Assembly: GCA_948567375.1 (NCBI GenBank)
Contig: OX419757.1
Location: 40,610,001-40,674,000 of the forward strand
Direction: 5' to 3'
Length of the DNA stretch: 64,000 nt
DNA from: Lunularia cruciata
Lineage: Eukaryota; Streptophyta; Marchantiopsida; Lunulariales; Lunulariaceae
The translations under genes were made by a program, and so were the position numbers. Within the stretch, counting starts at the first letter, position 1. Each line of letters starts with the position of its first letter. The notes beneath the pieces are model-generated. The model was not told where the DNA came from and did no database searches. It saw only the letters and a list, made by a program, of their open reading frames with translations. Shown piece after piece: positions 10,841-22,439 of this stretch.

Positions 10841-11757
10841 GGTTGTTGAGGAGCTACATAAGTTGTTTTGCCTTCAATATGAAGGATTTGGGTGCTCTTA
10901 AGGGATTTGGTATACGGATTGAGTTGACTAATGATACACCATTTTTTGATATCCCTATCAATATATTTGACATGGAGAGAGCATTGATTAAAGTCAGAAT
11001 AGAGACCTTTTGAGGCTAGTTTTGTGGAAATTTCACATGGAGAGTTTGCATCAGCTATAGTGATGCTAGCCAAGAAGCATATTCATAGCAACTACATAGA
11101 TAGGTGGATGTGTAGAGATTACTATCTTATCAACCAATAGACTAGGGCTGATCGGTATGCCATGCCTACACTAGAGGAGATCTTTGATGGGATTGGGCAT
11201 GCAAAGGTCTTCAATACTTTGGATCTATGAGCAAAATATCATAAGTTGTCAATCAGGGAGGAGGATAAGTCCAATACAACATGGTAAGGATGTGTTATAT
11301 TAGTGGAGGTTCTTACCATTTGGTTAAGAGATGCTCTTGTTGAGTTCCAGAGGATCATGGACAGGATCCTAACTAGATTGGATTTCTCTTGGTGCTATAT
11401 TGATATTTTGGTCTATAGCATTATTGTGGAGGAGCATGAGAGATAGTTGTTTGAGGTGTTTGAGAGGTTGGGATCTCATGGACTCAAATTACATCCTAGG
11501 AAGTGTAGATTCTTCCACAAGCAGGTTGAGTATCTGGGTCACATTATCTACCCTGGAAGACTTGGTGTTCAACAAACCAAGGTGGAGGCTATTACACGTA
11601 TTCCTTGGCTTGTGGATGTGAGCAGAGTGCAAGCATTCCTTGGGTTGGAAAACTTCTATCACCGTTATGTTAGAGGATTTAGTGTTATTGCCAAAGCCTT
11701 GACAAAGCTGACCAAGCTTACACAAGAGTGGTGTTGGGGAGATGAGTAGGAGAGAAC
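10840..11757 (+). pseudogene. Element D reverse transcriptase (broken)
   Basis: Fragments in successive frames include LRSYISCFAFNMKDL (pre-RT, about 10850-10890), CRDYYLINQ (about 11115-11140), PTLEEIFDGIGHAKVFNTLDL then a stop (about 11165-11230), EFQRIMDRIL, and CYIDILVYS at about 11395-11420. The catalytic box looks one residue short of the usual YIDD form. The frame 11447-11749 carries GLKLHPRKCRFF, VEYLGHIIYP, and the connection domain with FLGLENFYHRYVRGF. It is dead by stops and by loss of a catalytic Asp. Confidence 0.75.
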
Positions 11758-12200
11758 TTTTGTAGAGCTCGAGGAGAGGTTAACATCTGCTCCTATTTTG
11801 AGGAGACCGATCAAAGGATAACCATATCAGGTTCACATTGACTGTGGTATGTTGGGGCTTGGAGTAGTGCTCACCTAACATGATGATGAGGAGAAGGAGT
11901 TTATGGTGGCTTATGCTAGTTGTTCCAACAATTCAGCGGAGGTAAAGTATAGTTCATATGAGAGAGAGTGCTTGGTAGCAATATGGGCAATAACACATTT
12001 TTTATGTTATCCTTTGGTAACTCATCATTGATCATCAACTATTGAAGTGGTTGATGGAATCCAACAAGCTTTTAGGGAAGCTTGCATGATAGGCTCTGAT
12101 TTTACAAGAGTATGATTTCACGGTTATTCACAAACTTGGAATGATGAACTATGATACAGATTGGTTGAGTAGAAACCCATATCCTAGCCAACAAGATCAG
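11758..12200 (+). pseudogene. Element D RNase H remnant
   Basis: Translation with a stop in between gives APILRRPI, YQVHIDCGMLGLGVVLT, then VAYASCSNNSAEVKY and ERECLVAIWAITHF, which are RNase H blocks of gypsy pol. A later segment (WLMES.KLLGKL, about 12050-12090) follows in another frame. There are several stops (11817, 11877). Confidence 0.68.
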
Positions 12201-12539
12201 GCTAAAGCACATTGGCATGGTGAGATAGATGAGGAGATGGTGCCAAGTTGGCATGCATTTGCCTTTCTCTATATTTTTTGAAGCTTTAGAGGTATCTCTC
12301 TTAGCACATATAGGAGGAGTTGTTGAGATCATAGATCTAGAGAGTGGAGATAATGGTACAGTTTAGTGAGACATTCATGATGATGTCTTAGTGATGGACT
12401 ATCTTTGCACTAGTGTTGTGGGTAGCACAGTTGGAGAGAGAGACCGTGTTCTTCAATTAGCTAGATGGCTCATATTGGAGTGCAAACACCTTTTGTATGT
12501 ATGGGAGGATGGTAGAGTGTGAGTAGTACCACTTCCATC

Positions 12540-13160
12540 TTAGAGACCATAGTTGGTCTATCATCCTCATGAGGAGCTAGGACATTTTGGAGTAAAGCAT
12601 ACATATAGCTTACTCCAAAGTCATTATTGGTAGTGCCGTATGCAAACCAATGTACAACAATTTGTTGCCATATGTGTGGTGTTTGACCAAGTTAGAGCAT
12701 CATTCAATGCTCCTATGCCACAATTACACCCATTGCCTATCATGGAGTTAGGTTACCATTGTAGTTTGGACTTTGTTGGACCTTTATTGTTGATTGTGAG
12801 ACATCATTGGTATGTTTTGGTGATAGTTGAGCACTTCTCCAAGTGGATTAAGTTGGTGGTACTTCCTAACAAGTCCAATGAAGGGATGGCTTACTCATTC
12901 TTGGATTGGGTTCTCAGTCATTTTGGTGCATTAGTTGAGGTTTTGACCGATCATGGTATAGAGTTCTTGGAGGAGTTTCAAGTCTTGTGTGACAAGGCTC
13001 TGATTGATAATCCTACTACCTCCTGAGATCACCTTGAGGCAAATAGCTTAGCAAAGAGAGTGGTTTAGACAATGAAGAGAGGATTACAAAAGTATGGTTT
13101 GTAGAGAGGTCACTTGCGAGATTGGGATCTCTAGATACCTTGGTTGGACATGGACTATTG
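12540..13160 (+). pseudogene. Element D integrase remnant
   Basis: The frame 12640-13026 shows the integrase core: ELGYHCSLDFVGPLL (first Asp), WYVLVIVEHFSKWI, and VEVLTDHGIEF (second Asp region). A zinc-module trace (HEELGHFGVKHT) precedes it at about 12560-12610. The usual Glu segment after 13026 is altered (LEANSLAKRVV, with no QTDGQ-type box). I saw no chromodomain downstream, unlike families I and II. Confidence 0.68.
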
Positions 13161-13974
13161 GTTTAGTTGGCAAGCCTCTTTAGCATCCTTCTCTCCTTAC
13201 TTTCTACTCTATGGATGAGATATAGATTTACCTACAGCCATTCATTGAGATGCTATTATGTTTTGGACTTGGAGGATCCAAATGTATGGATGAGCGCATG
13301 TTCTCAACGAGTAGAGATCTTTTGGAGAGTGATGTTGATGGCATTTGAGAACTTAATGATTGCTGAGCATAAGGATACCTTATGCTATGCTACCATTTGA
13401 GGAGGAGGTTATGGATCCTCCATCTATCAATTTCATCCATATGATTATGTATATCTACAACAGACAACACCAACAACACTTGATGTTTCTATAGGCCACA
13501 CTATCTTGAGAATTCTTGAGGTTTTGCCATCTAAAGTCCTTATGTTGGAAGGACATGATGGTGTTGTTTGGAAGGATCATGTGTGCAATTATGCGTCGTG
13601 CTACCTCCCAAACATTGATGGTACTATGGACCCAAGCATAGTACTTGTACATGTAGGCTTGCGATGTATGTTATGTGGCTCTTCTGGTGGAGCTTCTACT
13701 ATGTTAGTGTTTGATAGTTGTTTGAGAGAATGAAATATGGCATGTATGACTCCTCTCCTCACTATGGTTTCTCAAGGATAGTGGTTATGTCCAAGATGTA
13801 CTTGACCTATAGCTAGTTCATCCTTTATATGGTATAGATTGCAAAGAAGCGTCTAACAATGAGGCTTGATAGCACTTGGCCTCCCGATCTTTTGCCCAGC
13901 ACAGGGTATACCATATACTTGGAATAGATGGCTATTTGGAGTTAGAAGGACCTAACTACCAACTAGAGGAGTGA
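13160..13974 (+). other. Element D 3' part, no readable gene
   Basis: Small frames only (up to about 77 codons). The wording around 13440-13560 could be the decayed integrase tail, but no conserved box is visible. Probably the end of element D pol. Confidence 0.35.
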
Positions 13975-14615
13975 TTGTGGCACTTTAGGGTCCATGTATG
14001 AGTTGTGCTTCTATAGGGTGTGATTTTGACAATGATGTATATTGTGTAGTGATGTATATACACACAATAGTTGTCACACCATTTGTAGCTTTGCACCTAG
14101 ATTGCTTGGACTCTAGGTCAGTTGTGCTAGTAGTCAAGAGTATTTTGGTAGTTACTCATAGACTACTTGTTGACGGTCAGATTTTATGTTCGGGGTACTA
14201 GCTACATGGTGGGGCCACCATCATTTAGCCCCATTTGCACCGTTGGATGTGCCATCAATGGGACTGTTAGGGTTGGAGACCAAGGGATATACTTTTGAAG
14301 TGCAGTTCTAGAGAGCTCACTCCTTTGATGTTGAGCCTTTGAGTTCTTGGCTATGGTGGACAAAGACCAGCACAAATCACTTGGGTTGTCTAAGCTAGAG
14401 TGTGTGTGGCTTGACTATAATTAGTGCCTAGTTGTTGGCATATTATGGAGTGACATATCAAGTATTGATCTGGTTGAGTGTGATTTAAGTTGAGTAAAAA
14501 AATTGATTACTATGGCACTTTAGAGTCCATGCATGACTTATGTGTGAGTTGTGCTTCTATAGTGTGTGATGTTGATAGTAATATGTTGTGTAGCAATGTT
14601 TATACGCACAATAGC
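13975..14615 (+). repeat. Pair of direct repeats of about 100 bp (13975-14072 and 14508-14615)
   Basis: Both copies contain tggcactttagggtcc or tggcactttagagtcc, then gttgtgcttctata and a tail ending in cacaatag. The second copy has a short insertion (acttatgtgtga). The spacing is about 530 bp. They could be parts of a degenerate LTR of element D or a local duplication. The intervening 14073-14507 shows nothing recognisable. Confidence 0.5.
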
Positions 14616-16450
14616 ATGCAGAAAGAGTTCAAGGAAGATGGTGGAGCAACCAAATTAGCTCCCTTTGCCATACATTTCTATATGGAGCTCAACTTACTAA
14701 CCAAGGAATAATGCAGGAAATTCCCAAGTCATTTCCATCTAAAGGAGTACTTTACCTTGCAACACAAAGGAAGGGCACTCATCAAGAAGCACCAAGTGTC
14801 CAATGCCAAATATGTAGAATTTGGTGAGTTTGTATTAATAGACCAATAAGGAACCACCACCAGAAAAAAAAAGAGGATGACTCCATTGAGATCTCAAGCC
14901 CTAGCTAAGAGACCAAGAAAGAATCCTCATATCATATATGCATCTTAGAGAAGGTTGAAGACTCCAAAGAAGAAGATCAAGAAGAAGAAGAAGAAGAAGA
15001 AGTTTTGTTCACCTTGTAGGAGTCTAGATTGGAATCCAAGAGGAGAGAGCAATAAAATGATATGAAATCTACCCTAAATCCAAAAGATCAAGAAGCAAAC
15101 CAAGTTGGAGATTGGACAAAGATCAAGGAGAAAATCAAGGATAAACTTTGGGCCAAAGAACCTCCCAACTCCACCCAAGAAATGGATACCCCCAAAGGAA
15201 AACAAGTGGAAACCAAAGGGAGGCAAGAAGAAGATCTTTGAAATGAAGGATAGGAATTGAACGTAAAAGGAAGGATCAATGTTGAAGGAGAAGAAGTTTT
15301 GTTCACCTTGTAGGAGTCTAGATTGGAATCCAAGAGGAGGGAGCAATACAATGATATGAAATCTACCCCAAATCCAAAAGAGCAAGAAGCAAACCAAGTT
15401 GGAGATTGGACAAAGATCAAGGAGAAAATCAAGGATAAAATTTGGGCAAAGGAACCTCTCAACTCCACCCAAGAAATGGATACCCTCAAAGGAAAACAAG
15501 TGGAAACCAAAGGGAGGCAAGAAGAAGATCTTTGAAATGAAGGATAAGAATTGAAAGGAAAGATCAATGTTGAAGGAGAAGAAGAAGACCTTCCAAGCAA
15601 ATTGTAGACCAAAGAATAGAAAGGAGTGAATCAAGAATGAAAAAAGTAGATCTTTAAAGGAGCCAATTTTGTATTACATCTGGTAGGTTTGGCTTTGCAA
15701 GTGATGGAGCACATTTTACCTTAGTACAAGGAAGTCTACCTAGGTTTAGTCAATTACACCTTGCTTATCCAAAAGCTATACAAGGTAATCTTTACTCAAA
15801 AGGTAAAGGAAGATAGGTGGAAGGAAGAGTTGGAGAAAAGTAGGAACTTATACAAAGAAGAGGCCAAAAAGATGAACACACTTGTACAAGAGAAATTTGA
15901 AGAAAAGAGGCAAAACTCCTCCCTAAAAACAAAGCATAAGAGGCAAGCTTGACTCCAAAGTGCTCAATTTGAATTGGGATCCCTCCAGATATAAAAGGAA
16001 TTGTAACTCAGGTATAAATGTCAATTAAAGGCCAAGATGAAGAAATGGTAAGTATTTGAGGTGAACTAGACACTACCAAGATAAGAGTGGTCACCTTGGA
16101 AGTATAGATGTTTGAATGCTAAAAGGTGATGGCAATTCAATTGGAGAATCTAGCCAATGAGTTGAAGAAGGAGAAGGAAGAGAGGGTAGTTGATTGACCT
16201 CAAATGCTAGAGGAGGTGGAGAAGGAAGTGGAAGACTTGAAAAACTGCTCAAAGGAAGAGAAAGCAAAGATCCTCAAGCAATTGAAGGAACTTTGTGACC
16301 AATTCATAGGACTTATGGAGGAGGTAGCTCAGGGTAAGATGGAGAAGACCAAATTACATGAGTTGAAGCTATAGGTGCAAAAGTTAGAAGGAAAGAATCA
16401 TGAAGAAAAAAGGATAGACCAACTAGTAGTTAGACTTTGGGAACACACAT
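14616..16450 (+). repeat. Dispersed repeat with Lys/Glu-rich coding remnants, copy 1
   Basis: Short plus-strand frames here share wording with 24900-26200: KEFKEDGG...FYMELNLLTKE then a stop and RKFPSH (14620-14730) matches KEFEEDNI...FYMWLNLLTKEERKKFPSH (24945-25060). Later frames are rich in Lys, Glu and Gln and would form coiled coils (15761-15952, 63 codons). I do not recognise the family; a retroelement gag or a coiled-coil gene carried by a repeat are both possible. There are many stops, so it is not functional. Confidence 0.55.
14995..15590 (+). repeat. Tandem duplication with a 294-bp period
   Basis: The sequence beginning agttttgttcaccttgtagg at 15001 recurs at 15295, and the two units stay aligned for almost 300 bp (gttcacc at 15007 and 15301) with scattered substitutions. 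The unit codes for Lys/Glu-rich sequence on the plus strand. The long minus-strand frame here is its hydrophobic antisense and not a gene. A related single copy lies at about 25318-25600. Confidence 0.85.
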
Positions 16451-16790
16451 ATAGTATATTTAGCAAAACCTAGAATACCTAATTCTTAAGAGAGCTGATT
16501 ACAAGGAGAGGACTGATCTCCACATAAAAAATTGTAAAAGCATAGGTAATTCTTTTCAATCATGTTTTAGACCAAAGATACTCCAATGAAAGAAGTATTT
16601 TATAATTCTAGGATCTTTAGAGTAGGAAGCAATCCTAAGAGCTTTTTAGTTGTAGCCATTTATAGTTGTAAAACCTTTGGATTAGTAAGTCCAAAGACAC
16701 AACCTTGTAAGTTGTCTTTGGGAAGAACTCATACACAATTGATACATGTAAGGCACCTCATTAACCTACATGCAAATGAAAGAGGATAAG
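16450..16790. other. No recognisable gene
   Basis: AT-rich sequence with one 67-codon plus-strand frame (16586-16789) that has no recognisable motif. Probably the tail of the Lys/Glu-rich repeat. Confidence 0.4.
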
Positions 16791-16794
16791 ATAG

Positions 16795-17175
16795 GATTAA
16801 AAATATACAATGAACACAAGCCAAGAAGATCTTTGAAGTACTTCCACTTTTAGATTCCTTTGGCTCAAAGTAGGAAGAAACTATATAATAATTTCAACCC
16901 ATGTAAATAATTCATGCAAACCTTTGAGTAACATTCCTTTGGCTTAAAGTAGGAAGAAACTATATAAGGGTCCAACCCTTGTAAATAATTCATGCAATCA
17001 TTTGACTAACATGTGAATAATGGAGGATAAGACAAAGATAAGATTAGCATTGTATAGTGACAACAAGCCAAGAAGATCTTTGGAGTACCTCCACTATTAG
17101 ATTTCTTTAGCTTAAAGTAGGAAGAAACTATTTAAGGTTTCAACCCTACCCCATGTAAATAATTCATTCAATCCT
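16795..17175 (+). repeat. Three diverged copies of a 65-70 bp motif
   Basis: The phrase aaagtaggaagaaactat occurs at about 16869, 16948 and 17116, each followed by a ...caaccc...tgtaaataattcat segment. The first and third are also preceded by a shared ccaagaagatctttg...tacttccact-like stretch. This is a local duplication inside repeat DNA; I see no coding function. Confidence 0.75.
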
Positions 17176-17811
17176 TTGATCAAAATAACACAAAAAAGCC
17201 AAAATTCCTTCATTAATTTTCCTTAAATTCCAAGTATTGATTGTGTATCTTCTATGAGTAGTGGTAAAGAAATTTGTAGTAAGAACTTGATTGCTTAGTT
17301 AGAGTGACCATTTGTATTGTGATTAGGGTTTGGTATCACTTTGTGTCTATAAAGAGAAGAGAAATGTCTTGACATATCAAACATGAACTATAATGTTGAA
17401 AGTACAATAGAATCAAGAAGTTTGGAGTTGTGCCTTTTGGGAAGGGTAGAACATAGCTGTTGGAGTTAAATGTCTTTGTTGTGAAGCAACCTCTTTGGAG
17501 TTGACTAAATCATCACCTTCAATAAATAGTTGGAATTTATTCTTAGTGAAATTGATCTTTTAATTTAAAATTTGCCATAGTATGCTGCAATTGATGACAC
17601 TACACTCTTCTTGGAGTTGTTCTTGCCCAATAAGTTAAATATGTAACAATAAATGAACTACCAATTGTGACACTTCTCTTCAAATCTAGCCATTTCTGAC
17701 CTATATTGTTGAGAGAAGTACCTATTTCTTATCATTATATCATATTTTGGTGAACATTGTGTTATCACATACTCCTTTTCTTTACAAGAGTTGAAATTAT
17801 ACTGTTTATGG
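17176..17811. other. AT-rich, no gene; shares a stretch with 26200-26340
   Basis: The stretch at 17600-17700 (gacactacactcttcttggagt... and gtgacacttctcttcaaatcta) matches 26209-26320 (gacactacacatctccttggagt... and gtgatacttctcttcaaatcta). The dispersed repeat of 14616-16450 and 24620-26200 therefore extends to here, downstream of its coding remnants. Confidence 0.5.
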
Positions 17812-17872
17812 TTGCAATAATGGGAAGATAATGGTGTTTGAATCAAACACCATTATCTTCCCATTGTTGCAA
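17812..17872. repeat. Near-perfect 61-nt palindrome
   Basis: Two 30-nt arms surround a single central base at 17842; left arm core aatgggaagataatgg, right arm core ccattatcttcccatt. Only 17818 (t) against 17866 (g) fails to match as DNA, and it would be a U-G wobble in RNA. With a one-base centre it is more likely a cruciform-forming palindrome than a microRNA precursor. Confidence 0.93.
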
Positions 17873-19097
17873 AGTAGGATATTTTCCAGTTAGCACCTAT
17901 CTAGAAGTTGTGTGACTACTTGCTTAGTATCCAACCTCCAAGTTATTTTTAAGAGCAAAAGCTAGTCCAAAGTGAATAATTATTTGTTTATTTTATCTTT
18001 TACCAACCAAGTAAGAAATTGTCTATTGTTTTCCTCACCTATTTCTCATAAGAAATGTAGATATCAATATATCAAATATCTCACCACTACAATAATTAAA
18101 ACTCCAAAAGTTTGTTATTTGAACTTTAACTTCTAAACAGGTTTTTTGAACATAATATCATTTAGATTATAAAATAGTATCATAACATCTAGATTAAAAT
18201 TGAAGGAATATATATGACTTACTTAGTCTGATGTGATTTTTAATCTTATAAATATTAAACTATTTTCAATATAGTGAAGAAGGATATATTTATAAAGATT
18301 TGTTAATTAGAAGGTGGAATAGATAAATGAATTTCTATTAGAAGTATGTATGTGTGGTGCAAATCTCTTTACAAAAGTTGGTTTTTTCTTTCCTTTTCAC
18401 AAGGATATGATATAATTATTGCTTGCTTAAGGAAGGAAATCTCCTATTTGAAGTCTCTTTAGATTTGTGCATGTATATGTAAAGGTAAAAAGAGAAAAAG
18501 TACAAAGATTAATGCACTCCAAAGGAATGATTCAAAGGAAGTCAAGTCCAAAGGGTGGTAAAGAACCAAGTATGAAAGTCCTTTGGACCCAAGGATTGTA
18601 CACCAATATGAATACATCACCACCTAGATAAAGAACTACTACCAAGGACCATTGGAGTCCACCAAAGTGTTTGCATGTGTGGAAAGTGGATGCTCACCTA
18701 TGAAGACCAATGAATGAAAAAACTTTGCTAGAAATTTGAGTACACATTGAGCAATTTCACATTTTTCCAAGAGTTTTAAATCTCAAACCCAAATAGCAAG
18801 CAATATTCCTAGATCTTTGAGTTCTTTGCAACCTTTTTAGTGTCCAAATTCAGTGTTTTGTGCTTATAGCATTCAAATAAGAAACATGGTGTTCATCCCT
18901 AAACCAAGGAGAAAGATTCCAAAGTAATTCTTTGTGCCTCAACAATAAAGAAGTGTGCAATCTATTACATGAGTGAGTTGGTTTAGAGCAAGTATTTATC
19001 TTTCTTGCTCTAGATGTAGGAACTTAGCAAATTGAATCATCCAAGAGATGAGAAGCAAGGCAAAGAGAGAAAGAGGAGATCTTTGCAGGAACCTACT
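17873..19097. other. AT-rich, no recognisable gene
   Basis: No frame above 62 codons and no RT or gag wording on either strand. Bounded on the right by element E. I see nothing further in it. Confidence 0.4.
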
Positions 19098-19537
19098 TGT
19101 AAAAGACTGAAGAAAGAAATAAGAGAATGGATGACCAGAGTGGAAGATCATAATGGGACTCTCAAGTGAGTGAAACTCCAAATGTTTGGCTTGGGTATTT
19201 ATAGGTAACTTAAGTACAAGGCTCCCAAGGAGGATTCTTTCTAAGAGCCACCTTACTTGGAGTGCAAGCTAAGCTAGCCATTAACTTGGAGTGCAAGCTA
19301 ATCTAGCCATTTACTTGGTGTACAAGCTTAAGCTAGATGTCAACTTGGTGTACAAGTTACTTTATGCTTGGAAAGTTCTTGGAAGCTTCTTGGATGCTTT
19401 AAAAATATTCTACCCACAAGTTTCCTTGATACTTGTAGTACATTCTTAGGCTAGTTCTACTTACTTTTTCTATATTTAGCTTAGCCTACTAACTCATTAG
19501 CTTCTACTAACTTGTTTGCTAACTCCTAATTGTTACA
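19098..19537 (-). repeat. Element E 3' LTR, with short internal tandem modules
   Basis: It contains a phrase of the form acttgg-gt-caagct-agctag repeated about three to four times at roughly 30-40 bp spacing between 19255 and 19350. It also has one GAAagTTC and one GAAgcTTC at about 19374-19390. The modules recall, in shorter form, the repeated modules of the element C LTR. Confidence 0.8.
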
Positions 19538-20160
19538 TATTCCCCCATTGTTAGTTGGTGATGTCCTTGATGTGATGGAATCCTTGAAATCACGTAGGGT
19601 TTTCTATGCATTGTGGAGATGAGAAAGATGCTCATATGTGGCATCATGAATAAGATAACCTTTCCAAAGGACTTTGTACTTAATATGTTGGTGGCGGCCA
19701 TATTGGATGGTGCAACATGCAAGTATATAGTCAATTTCATACTCCTCGTAATCATTGATAGGGATGGGAGGAGGAGGGGGTTGGATATGAGTGAAAAAGG
19801 AAGATGGGTTAGAAACAAATGGCTTTGAAACATGGAAGACAATATGGATCAGGATATGACTAGGGAGAGCAAGTTAGCAGGCAATGGGAGAAATGATCTG
19901 AGTAATCTCAAATGGACCTATCCAAGTGGGAGAAAGTTTATGGACTTGGGGTATCAAGTGGGAGAGGAGGATTACTAGACAAAAATATGACCTTATCACC
20001 TAGTTGAAAGATGAGACCATGATGATATTTATCAACAAATTGCTTTTGCCAATCTTGAACAATGAGAAGATGAGACTTTGCTTGGTGTAGGGTTTAGATA
20101 ACATGGAAAAGAAGCTAGAAGTATGCAAGACCTAAGATGGAGGAGGAGCAACAAGAGAAT
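19538..20160 (-). pseudogene. Element E integrase tail and chromodomain region
   Basis: The minus-strand wording of 19519-19842 follows the antisense frame seen over element C's chromodomain (compare 52991-53320 in C), so the chromodomain-coding stretch is present but read in another frame. Stops and indels prevent a clean translation. Identification rests mainly on alignment with element C. Confidence 0.55.
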
Positions 20161-20939
20161 CTAGAATAAGTGGATCTTGCATATAATCAAGGAAGAAGGG
20201 AGAAAATGTAATACTTGCTTGGAATTATTGTAGGCAAACTTAATAGCTACAAGACAAGTGTCCCAATCAGTGTGGTGAAAATTGACAAAGGCATGTAGCA
20301 TGTCCTCCAATGTGTGATTCTTTTGTTCTATTTGCTCATCAATTTGAAGATGATAAGTTGTAGCCAATGCAAACTTGGTACCAAGGAGTTTGAAAAGCGC
20401 TTACCAAAATTTACCAATAAAATAAGAATCTTGATCAATGATGAGAACCCTTGGCATCACATGGTGCTTGAAGACAATGTCAAAGTAGATATGGGCCAAT
20501 GTTGAAGCATCAATTATATCCATGGTAGGTGCCAAATAAATCTACTTGTTGAGCTTATCAACAAATACTATAATGGTTTTATGGTCCTAGTCTCTCTTTG
20601 GCAAGGATGTGATGAGATCTGAACTTACATATGAGTAGATGGAATTGGTAGTGGTTGAAGGAGTACACTCGACTTCTGGATATTGGCCTTGTTGCATTGG
20701 AAGCTCTCACAAGATTGGATAAACTCTTGAACCTCTTGTGCCATGTTGGCCACCACCATTGATGTTGTAGGGTACCCAAGGTCTTGTCTACACCATGTGA
20801 CTAGTGATTGGTAAGTCACATGTTGCTTGAAGGTGCATAAGATGTAGATCATCCTTGGTTGGAACATAGATCCAATTCTCACAAAGTAGAAGGCCTTCCT
20901 TGAAGGAGAAAGTGTTGTATTTATAAGCATGTGCTTCAA
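20161..20939 (-). pseudogene. Element E integrase
   Basis: Minus-strand frames 20939-20625 and 20779-20579 carry the zinc-module wording (TWCRQDLGYPTTSMVVANMAQEVQEFIQSCESFQCNKAN), damaged at the first His. Frame 20367-20161 has QIDEQIEQKNHTLEDMLHAFVNFHHTDWDTC, the Glu-containing core end. The middle of the core (about 20370-20570) is frameshifted. Confidence 0.75.
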
Positions 20940-20973
20940 GACAACCTTGTACTATTTGACAGAAGGGTTCTTA

Positions 20974-21560
20974 CTATAAAGTAGTCTTAAACTTGATTTT
21001 GACTTTTGAATCAATTGACACAATCATAACTACCATTATGATGAGAGATTGAAGAAAAGTCTTCAAATCAAGTAGTTGTGATAGGGCAAAAGGGGTGATA
21101 TAGAACCAATTGAGTTTATATTCAAGTTTGATGTAAAAAAATGGTAGTTTTCCTCTCATCAATGATATCAACTCTTCATGTGATCCAAATGTATTATTTG
21201 CAAGAAGGGTTTGTGATTGGTTTGAATGATCACTTGTTTCCTCAAGAGATAATGCTTCTAGACCTTGGTGGTACATTACTAGTTGTTCTCAATCCCAAGT
21301 AGAGTAATTTATTTTTGTGGTGTTTTGTTGGCAAGACACAAAGGCAATGGTATGTAGCCCATTTGGAAATTCTTATGGCAACATAACTCCAATGGTAAAG
21401 TTAGAAGTATCAAAATAACCACACAAGGTAGTTGAGGATCATATGGTAGGTTGATGGGTTATGAAAACAACATATGCTTTAGCTTCTTGAATGTTTCTTT
21501 GTGCTTGGTGGTCCACTAAAATCTTGAGGTCTTCCCAAGAGATAGGTGAACGTTGTAGCA
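20974..21560 (-). pseudogene. Element E RNase H and connection region
   Basis: Frame 21276-20974 corresponds to the late RNase H segment of element C (C: GKQVIMQTDHKPLLQ; E is garbled by a frame change). The region 21300-21560 matches the C connection and early RNase H codons by alignment, with stops. At the C-equivalent codon 51493 (TGA in C) E still has TGG. Confidence 0.6.
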
Positions 21561-21599
21561 ACATAAACATAAAAATGGATGAATCATTGGTAAAAACTC

Positions 21600-22290
21600 A
21601 CCAATCCATTAAATGCCCATACTTTTGTGGCATTTCTTAGAGTAAGCCAACCAATAATAGCCTTGATGTTCTCCTCTTCCATCTTGATCCTCTCTAATGA
21701 GACCTTATGACCTAAGAAGGTAGTTTTCTTTTGCCAAAAGACACACTTTGACTTCTTGCATTAAAAATTCCCTTGGCATAGTCATCTTAGGATTTCTCAT
21801 ACATGATTCTTGTGTTTTGTCTCCATCTTATTATAGATTAAAATATCGTCCAAGAACACCACCACATACCCATCCAACACCCAATATATTTGATCCATGA
21901 AGATTGCCAAAGCATAACTAAGCGTAAAAGGCAAAACTCTCCATTCAAAATGCATATATCTTGTGCAAAAGGTAGTCTTTTGCATATCCTTCCTATCAAT
22001 AAGAATCTACCAATAGCAACTTCAAAGATCAACTTAAAGAAGTATTGAGCTCTACTCAATTGATCCAATAAGTCATCAATTTGAGACAAGGTATATGCAT
22101 TCTTCATGGTTTATTAAGGCCTCCATAATTTATAGAGAATCAAAATCCTTTATCATTCTTTGGTACAAAGAGTACCATTTCTCCCCAAGAAGATGTACTA
22201 TGTCATATGAAATCTTTCTCCAAAACTTGGTTTGTGCTCAAAGCTCTTCTAACTCCTTTGGTGAGAGAATATAGATTTTTCCACTCATAG
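21600..22290 (-). pseudogene. Element E reverse transcriptase
   Basis: Frame 21985-21797 contains [27 protein letters not shown] and [13 protein letters not shown] with FLDD intact. The overlapping frame 22107-21838 carries [17 protein letters not shown]. The N-terminal fingers (about 22120-22290) are visible only with stops. Confidence 0.78.
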
Positions 22291-22439
22291 GAGAATTATT
22301 TGGCAATAGCTCAATCTTGAAGGACATACCTCGATCAAAGGGCAATCCCTTTGAAAGATCATCCATAAACACATTGGAAAATTCCTAAACTATTTGATCA
22401 ACCATTGCTTGATGAGGCTTTTGGCTCACATCTAATTCT

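Larger units (their letters stand above)
10250..14615 (+). mobile_element. Element D: degenerate Ty3/gypsy element of a third family
   Basis: RT, RNase H and integrase remnants lie in order on the plus strand from about 10840 to 13150, and their wording differs clearly from families I and II. A possible LTR end plus primer site is ...attacaacaattggtggagccc near 10247-10265. A candidate 3' region is marked by two direct repeats (13975-14072 and 14508-14615). True LTR borders and a target duplication were not found, so the limits are approximate. Element A's LTR abuts it on the left and may have inserted into it. Confidence 0.65.

Noticed and set aside
15074-15634. 186-codon minus-strand frame with hydrophobic, Phe-rich protein
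   Set aside because: It is the antisense of the duplicated Lys/Glu-rich unit; AAG/GAA codons read backwards give Leu/Phe/Ser. The repetition follows the 294-bp duplication.
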